Source: Gallionella sp. (GTDB lineage: Bacteria; Pseudomonadota; Gammaproteobacteria; Burkholderiales; Gallionellaceae). From it: DNA of 7,247 bases. Within the stretch, counting starts at the first letter, position 1. Every line of letters starts with the position of its first letter. A model generated the notes under the pieces. It was not told the origin of the DNA. It saw only the letters and a program-made list of their open reading frames with translations, and searched no databases. Positions 6,165 through 7,247 of this stretch are shown in pieces. Made by a program: the position numbers and the translations under genes. The stretch lies in contig JANYHX010000107.1 in the NCBI GenBank assembly GCA_025362155.1, positions 1-7,247 of the forward strand, given 5' to 3'.

Positions 6165-6290
6165 CTGCCACCCCGGAAGGCTCACATCTGCAAACAAAAT
6201 TAATTCCTCAATGTTTGCCTCCGCACCGAACTTTGTCGACATAGCGAGTAATTTTTTTACTCATTTTTGCTTTTATTAAGGAGAAAAAAG
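6165..6290 (+). promoter_or_regulatory. 5' region of the BON-domain gene with AT-rich hairpin and strong ribosome site
   Basis: This spacer contains a strong Shine-Dalgarno, AAGGAG (6278-6283), 7 bases before ATG 6291. Just upstream, GAGTAA (6246-6251) and TTACTC (6257-6262) form a 6-bp stem with a five-T loop, followed by a T-rich run (6264-6274). The stem could act as a weak intrinsic terminator for recQ or as a 5'-leader structure for the BON gene; being AU-rich it would melt easily. No convincing -35/-10 pair was found. Apart from this I see nothing in 6165-6240. Confidence 0.45.
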
Positions 6291-6509
6291 ATGAAAACAA
6301 ATTTTGGTAAGACACTATTCCGTAAGCTATGTGGCGTAGGAGTTGTGAGCGGATTCTTGATTGGGACCGCAGTTGCCGGCTCGGCTCCTGACCCTACAGA
6401 GCCATGGACTCCCCCGCATAGCCACACGGTAGGGAGCGCCCTCAACTCAGTCAGTGATAACGCAATAACTGGCAAGGTAAAAAGCAAACTGAAAAAGAAG
6501 AAAGTTTGA
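6291..6509 (+). CDS. Exported BON-domain protein, N-terminal part (frame breaks inside the domain)
   Basis: 72 aa from ATG 6291, chosen for the AAGGAG ribosome site 7 bases upstream. Residues 1-30 form a Sec signal: a basic start with FRK, a hydrophobic core (VGVVSGFLIGTAVA) and a likely cleavage near AVA-G or VAG-SA. A Pro-rich linker (PDPTEPWTPPHSH) follows, then LNSVSDNAITGKVKSKL, which is the first helix of a BON domain. The frame ends at TGA 6507-6509 after a run of lysines, where the first BON strand should begin. The missing remainder is encoded at once in the -1 frame (6506-6727). BON-domain proteins are typically periplasmic or envelope-associated and are linked to membrane binding or stress (OsmY is the familiar example). 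Neighbours recQ and glgA suggest no specific partner. Confidence 0.72.
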   Translation: MKTNFGKTLFRKLCGVGVVSGFLIGTAVAGSAPDPTEPWTPPHSHTVGSALNSVSDNAITGKVKSKLKKKKV

Positions 6510-6727
6510 AAAATTCCAATATTAATGTCAGTACCAGTGATGGTGTAGTTTCACTGTATGGATCAGTAAATGACGTTCAGTCCAAATCATTGGCCGAGTC
6601 AATCGTCAACTCCATTGAGGGAGTGAAGAGTATCCATAATGGATTGGAAACCTCTTCCGAAAACGGGGCTTCCCGACCAACGGGGCCTAAAGGCCCGCAA
6701 GCGCCTGCTGGTAATCGTGCGAAATAG
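6506..6727 (+). CDS. BON-domain protein, C-terminal part in the -1 frame
   Basis: 73 aa, opening at TTG 6506 that overlaps the upstream stop as TTGA. It has no ribosome site of its own. LKNSNINVSTSDGVVSLYGSV followed within the frame by a helix and IEGVKSIHNGLE is the strand-strand-helix-strand remainder of a BON domain, whose first helix lies in the preceding frame. It therefore cannot fold as a domain alone. One extra T in the TTT at 6505-6507 would fuse the frames into a protein of about 145 aa. The tail after residue 53 is Pro/Gly-rich (GPKGPQAPAG) and its DNA contains a GGGCC-TAAA-GGCCC palindrome (6683-6696). Explanations are a one-base deletion (pseudogene or sequence error), ribosomal slippage in the preceding AAA-AAG-AAG-AAA run, or stop-start coupling. 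Confidence 0.6.
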   Translation: MKNSNINVSTSDGVVSLYGSVNDVQSKSLAESIVNSIEGVKSIHNGLETSSENGASRPTGPKGPQAPAGNRAK

Positions 6728-6803
6728 GATAGCTTTTGAAACAATGCCGATTAGACTGGGAATTTAGATACAGGAGCTTATCGAGAAACTGGGTAGTTTG
6801 ACC
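6728..6803. other. Convergent spacer between the BON gene and glgA
   Basis: 76 bases between convergent genes. No strong terminator hairpin with a T run was found on either strand; only a weak 5-bp pairing (GTAGT near 6793 with ACTAC near 6814) is visible. No gene. Confidence 0.35.
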
Positions 6804-7247
6804 TTAGTTGGCCACTACTTTTAAGTAAATCTCACGATAGGCCTCTGCACTTTTTTCCCAGCTGAAATTTTTCGCCATGCAGTTTTGACACAGCACTTCC
6901 CATTTACCGCTTTGGTGATAGAGGCTGACCGCGCGTGCTATGGTGGCGTATAAATTTTCTACGGTCATACCGTTGAAGACAAAGCCGCTGGCCATTCCAT
7001 CCTTGAGTGTTGCAGCGGTGCAATCCACTACTGAATCCACCAGCCCGCCAGTGGCATGGACAATGGGCGGCGTGCCATAGCGCTGACTGTACATCTGGTT
7101 CAGCCCGCAGGGTTCGAAGCGCGACGGCATGACGAACATATCCGCGCCGGCTTCGATTTGATGCGAAAGACCTTCATCGAAACCAATTACCACAGCAATT
7201 TTGCCGGGATAACTTTCTGCCAAATTGCGTGCGGCATTCTGCATTGG
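6804..7247 (-). CDS. glgA: Glycogen synthase, C-terminal part (cut by the window edge)
   Basis: The last ~147 residues of a bacterial glycogen synthase (GT5 family, GT-B fold), which transfers glucose from ADP-glucose to the non-reducing end of a growing alpha-1,4-glucan in the cytoplasm. The visible part is the C-terminal Rossmann domain with nucleotide-sugar and catalytic elements. Counting from the first visible Met: IGFDEGLSHQIEAGAD at 20-35, PSRFEPCGLNQMY at 40-52 (E44 is the conserved glutamate of the EPCGL motif), RYGTPPIV at 55-62, and TGGLVDSVVD at 65-74. The family-typical NFSWEKSAEAYREIY end lies at 126-140. The reading frame runs on past 7247 with no start in view, so the N-terminal two thirds are outside the window. 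Other glg genes may lie beyond. Confidence 0.95.
   Translation of the reverse strand, partial: PMQNAARNLAESYPGKIAVVIGFDEGLSHQIEAGADMFVMPSRFEPCGLNQMYSQRYGTPPIVHATGGLVDSVVDCTAATLKDGMASGFVFNGMTVENLYATIARAVSLYHQSGKWEVLCQNCMAKNFSWEKSAEAYREIYLKVVAN

Noticed and set aside
6683..6696. GGGCC-TAAA-GGCCC palindrome considered as a terminator for the BON gene.
   Set aside because: It lies within the coding sequence, about 30 bases before the stop codon, and no T run follows.

Overview
The window suggests a Proteobacterium, probably a betaproteobacterium of the Gallionellaceae/Nitrosomonadales kind. This rests on the protein flavour only (RecQ, a YqgE/AlgH protein, glycogen synthase, a YahK-type alcohol dehydrogenase, a BON-domain protein) and on moderately GC-rich core genes; the assignment is an inference, not a database result.

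Layout. (1) 1-1050, + strand: a zinc-dependent, NADP(H)-type alcohol/aldehyde dehydrogenase of full family length. (2) 1051-3434: a visibly AT-richer accessory stretch with small + strand genes of no recognised function: a lipoprotein (1308-1835), a short TPR-like fragment (1889-2143), a two-part small membrane protein (2167-2292 and 2289-2681) and a frame-broken remnant (2735-3098). Similar ~45-bp sequences lie at its two edges (1053-1097 and 3221-3266) in direct orientation, so it may have been gained or shuffled as a block. (3) 3435-4088, - strand: a YqgE/AlgH family protein that unusually begins with an export signal. (4) 4218-6164, + strand: a complete RecQ helicase whose coding sequence carries an in-frame palindromic repeat insertion just before the DEAH motif. 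(5) 6291-6727, + strand: an exported BON-domain protein whose frame changes in the middle of the BON domain. (6) 6804-7247, - strand: the C-terminal part of glycogen synthase GlgA, cut by the window edge.

The core genes do not form one pathway. They are housekeeping or metabolic genes in mixed orientation: yqgE and recQ are divergent, and the BON gene and glgA are convergent. No complete defence system, CRISPR array, tRNA, rRNA, transposase or integrase was seen. The strongest unusual signal is the 111-bp insertion in recQ. It carries nested inverted repeats, is bracketed by 5-bp TGGCA copies, has a length divisible by three and lacks stop codons. Removing it restores a RecQ of ordinary length (611 aa). 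The second theme is that several small genes are split by single-base frame changes while the large core genes are intact.
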